42,587 nt of DNA from contig CAMLFH010000032.1 of the NCBI GenBank assembly GCA_946479285.1, positions 1 to 42,587 on the forward strand, written 5' to 3'. Every line of letters starts with the position of its first letter. Within the stretch, counting starts at the first letter, position 1. Shown here one piece after another: positions 41,359 to 42,587 of the stretch. A model generated the notes under the pieces. That model did not search any database and was not told the DNA's origin. It saw nothing but the letters and a program-made list of their open reading frames with translations. The position numbers and the translations under genes are program-made. The DNA is from an uncultured Flavobacteriales bacterium. Its GTDB lineage: Bacteria > Bacteroidota > Bacteroidia > Flavobacteriales > Crocinitomicaceae.

Positions 41359-41565
41359 CTATTGATCGGATTTCAGGTCGTTCAGGATCTGCTGTACATC
41401 GTTTTCCGTCGATGTAAGTTTGTTTTTACAAACCTGGATCAAAGCTGCAGCGCGTTTCACTTTTTCAGATAATAAGTCCACGGAAATTTCCCCGGATTCA
41501 ATGTCCGAAATGATTTGCTGCAATTCCTCGTAAGCTTGTTCGTATGTTAATGCTTCTTCTTTCAC
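41359..41565 (-). CDS. xseB: Exodeoxyribonuclease VII small subunit
   Basis: A 68-residue protein with the family pattern MKEEALTYEQAYEELQQIIS, IESGEISVDLLSEKVKRAA and LIQVCKNKL. XseB binds several copies to XseA to form exonuclease VII, which degrades single-stranded DNA from both ends. The large-subunit gene is upstream on the same strand but separated by 177 bp with repeats, so a shared transcript is possible but not certain. Confidence 0.93.
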   Translation of the reverse strand: MKEEALTYEQAYEELQQIISDIESGEISVDLLSEKVKRAAALIQVCKNKLTSTENDVQQILNDLKSDQ

Positions 41566-41622
41566 TACACGAATTTACGGAATTATTGGATGAGATGTCA
41601 CTTTTAAATGTGGATTTTAATT

Positions 41623-41655
41623 TCCCCCTTCGGAGGGGGACCAAGGGGGAGGACC
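41623..41655. repeat. C/G-rich palindromic repeat, copy A
   Basis: TCCCCCT-TCGG-AGGGGGA at 41623-41640 is a perfect hairpin with a TCGG loop, followed by CCAAGGGGGAGGA. It lies in the 177-bp gap between xseB and xseA. A matching copy lies in the other direction at 41744-41782. Confidence 0.75.
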
Positions 41656-41742
41656 TACTAAAATCGTATAATTCGCAATGATTATTTTAAAAACGTAATT
41701 CATTTGGAAAGGGATAAGCAAAGATCGAATCCGCATAATCCC

Positions 41743-42587
41743 TTATCCTCCCCCTTTATCCCCCTCCAAAGGGGTGGAGGATGATTGCACTTTCGCTTTC
41801 AATTCCTGTGCTTCCGTCACAATTTTCAATTCGTCACCTGTCTTCGCCTTATTTTTTGCAGAAAGCACGCCTTTTCCATTCGTAACAATGGCGTATCCCC
41901 GCTGAAGAACCGTGATAGGATCCAGTAATTTTAAGTGTATCTCTGACTGTTCTAGCTTAGCTGTTTCCGATTCAAAAGTCCTTGGAAGAATGCGAACCAA
42001 TTGATCCTGCCGGTTTGAAATCGTTTGGCGATTGGTATTTATCAGCGATTTCCCATGAATCTGAAGCAGGTTGATGCTGTTGTTCAGTCTGCCTTTTTGA
42101 TGTTCAAATAAATAATTCGAGGAAGATCGTATTTTGTTACGAAGTTCTGAAAGGACCTGGGTGGAATGTGTCATTTTATGCTTTACATGGAACTCAAAAT
42201 CCTTTACTGTATTCAGGAATACATTCTTTTCAGTCTGCAGAGCGTTTTGTACTTCTTGTTGGAATGTGCGCGTTAACTGCCCGAATTGGTTCGTCATTCC
42301 CTGCATGAAATGCTGGATCTGCTTCGGAAGTCGGATGAGTATTTCGTCTAATGGCGCATCCAGTTCTTCAAAAATGCTCAGTAAAAAATAAGCCATGTCG
42401 GAAGGAGTAATCCCATTTCGGAAGGCGATCATTTCGCAGACCGTGAGATTGGTGGAATGCCCGATTCCGGTTAAAACGGGCAGGGGAAAAGTTGCAATTG
42501 CCTTTGCCAGTTCGTAATTGTTGTAGCAGTGCATCCCGATTTCACCACCGCCACCGCGAATGATAACCACCGCATCAAAGTGATGTT
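41743..42587 (-). CDS. xseA: Exodeoxyribonuclease VII large subunit, 5' end outside window
   Basis: The C-terminal part of XseA, open to the right edge of the window; the N-terminal OB domain and probably about 100 or more residues are outside. The catalytic region is present: AVVIIRGGGGEIGMHCYNN, PLPVLTGIGHSTNLTVCEMI and GITPSDMAYFL. The rest is the coiled coil that binds XseB, followed by PITVLQRGYAIVTNGKGVLS. The last residues STPLEGDKGGG are encoded by the palindromic repeat at 41744-41782, so the gene's natural end was probably changed by that repeat. Confidence 0.93.
   Translation of the reverse strand, partial: HHFDAVVIIRGGGGEIGMHCYNNYELAKAIATFPLPVLTGIGHSTNLTVCEMIAFRNGITPSDMAYFLLSIFEELDAPLDEILIRLPKQIQHFMQGMTNQFGQLTRTFQQEVQNALQTEKNVFLNTVKDFEFHVKHKMTHSTQVLSELRNKIRSSSNYLFEHQKGRLNNSINLLQIHGKSLINTNRQTISNRQDQLVRILPRTFESETAKLEQSEIHLKLLDPITVLQRGYAIVTNGKGVLSAKNKAKTGDELKIVTEAQELKAKVQSSSTPLEGDKGGG
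41744..41782. repeat. C/G-rich palindromic repeat, copy B (inverted)
   Basis: The same element as copy A on the other strand: TCCTCCACCCCTTTGGAGGG, then GGATAAAGGGGGAGGA on the minus strand. It supplies the last codons and the stop region of xseA. Confidence 0.75.

Noticed and set aside
1..42587. CRISPR arrays, insertion sequences, prophage or defence islands
   Set aside because: I saw no regularly spaced direct repeats, no transposase, integrase, phage structural, restriction or toxin-antitoxin genes.

Overview
This window looks like ordinary chromosome from a member of the Bacteroidota, most likely a flavobacterium-like organism; the Fluviicola/Crocinitomicaceae area is my guess, made from protein flavour and not from a search. 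The reasons are: a type IX secretion sorting domain on a subtilase, a gliding-motility-type C-terminal domain, two-component-regulator propeller proteins, the long Bacteroidota form of IspG, a DUF4175 protein, the -7 promoter motif TAnnTTTG in front of many genes, almost no Shine-Dalgarno sequences, and several intergenic palindrome families typical of this phylum. I see no prophage, insertion sequence, CRISPR array, rRNA or plasmid-like segment.

Layout. Positions 1-3045 hold the 5' 1015 codons of a periplasmic propeller receptor fused to an adenylate cyclase. Ferritin (3108-3632) is divergent from RNase R (3735-5918). Positions 5990-9941 are a leftward run of a GNAT acetyltransferase and five secreted proteins or lipoproteins, one of them a free-standing seven-repeat propeller. 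Then come a T9SS-exported subtilase (10037-11674) and a LytTR response regulator (11793-12554). A 662-base AT-rich gap (12555-13216) with DnaA-box-like words separates these mainly leftward genes from rightward ones: rpiB, an M28 peptidase, a convergent TlpA-like protein, and an ECF sigma factor with its membrane partner. A tRNA-Cys and a gltX-folB pair lie on the minus strand at 18113-20169.

Positions 20350-27475 form one rightward block: DUF4175 protein, RsbW-like ATPase, ybeY, mnmG and a methyltransferase. Four ParB-type centromere sites (parS-like) lie within 176 bp directly upstream of mnmG. Two more lie inside mnmG and across the methyltransferase start codon. Next are ispG, an ArsR-type regulator, a lipoprotein, an M90/SEC-C protein, a MmcQ/S4/carbamoyltransferase set, a LemA-DUF2207 pair and a VWA protein. 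The right end holds an iron-uptake operon (feoA-feoB-small Cys-rich membrane protein) and exonuclease VII (xseB and a partial xseA) with two inverted copies of a palindromic repeat between them.

How it fits together. Most genes are housekeeping: translation and RNA (gltX, tRNA-Cys, mnmG, ybeY, rnr), cofactors and isoprenoids (folB, ispG), and iron (feoAB, ferritin). The most interesting structure is not a gene but the parS cluster. Together with the diverging gene order and the AT-rich gap, it suggests that the window lies in the replication-origin domain of the chromosome. I found no gene cluster that I would call an undescribed defence or biosynthetic system.
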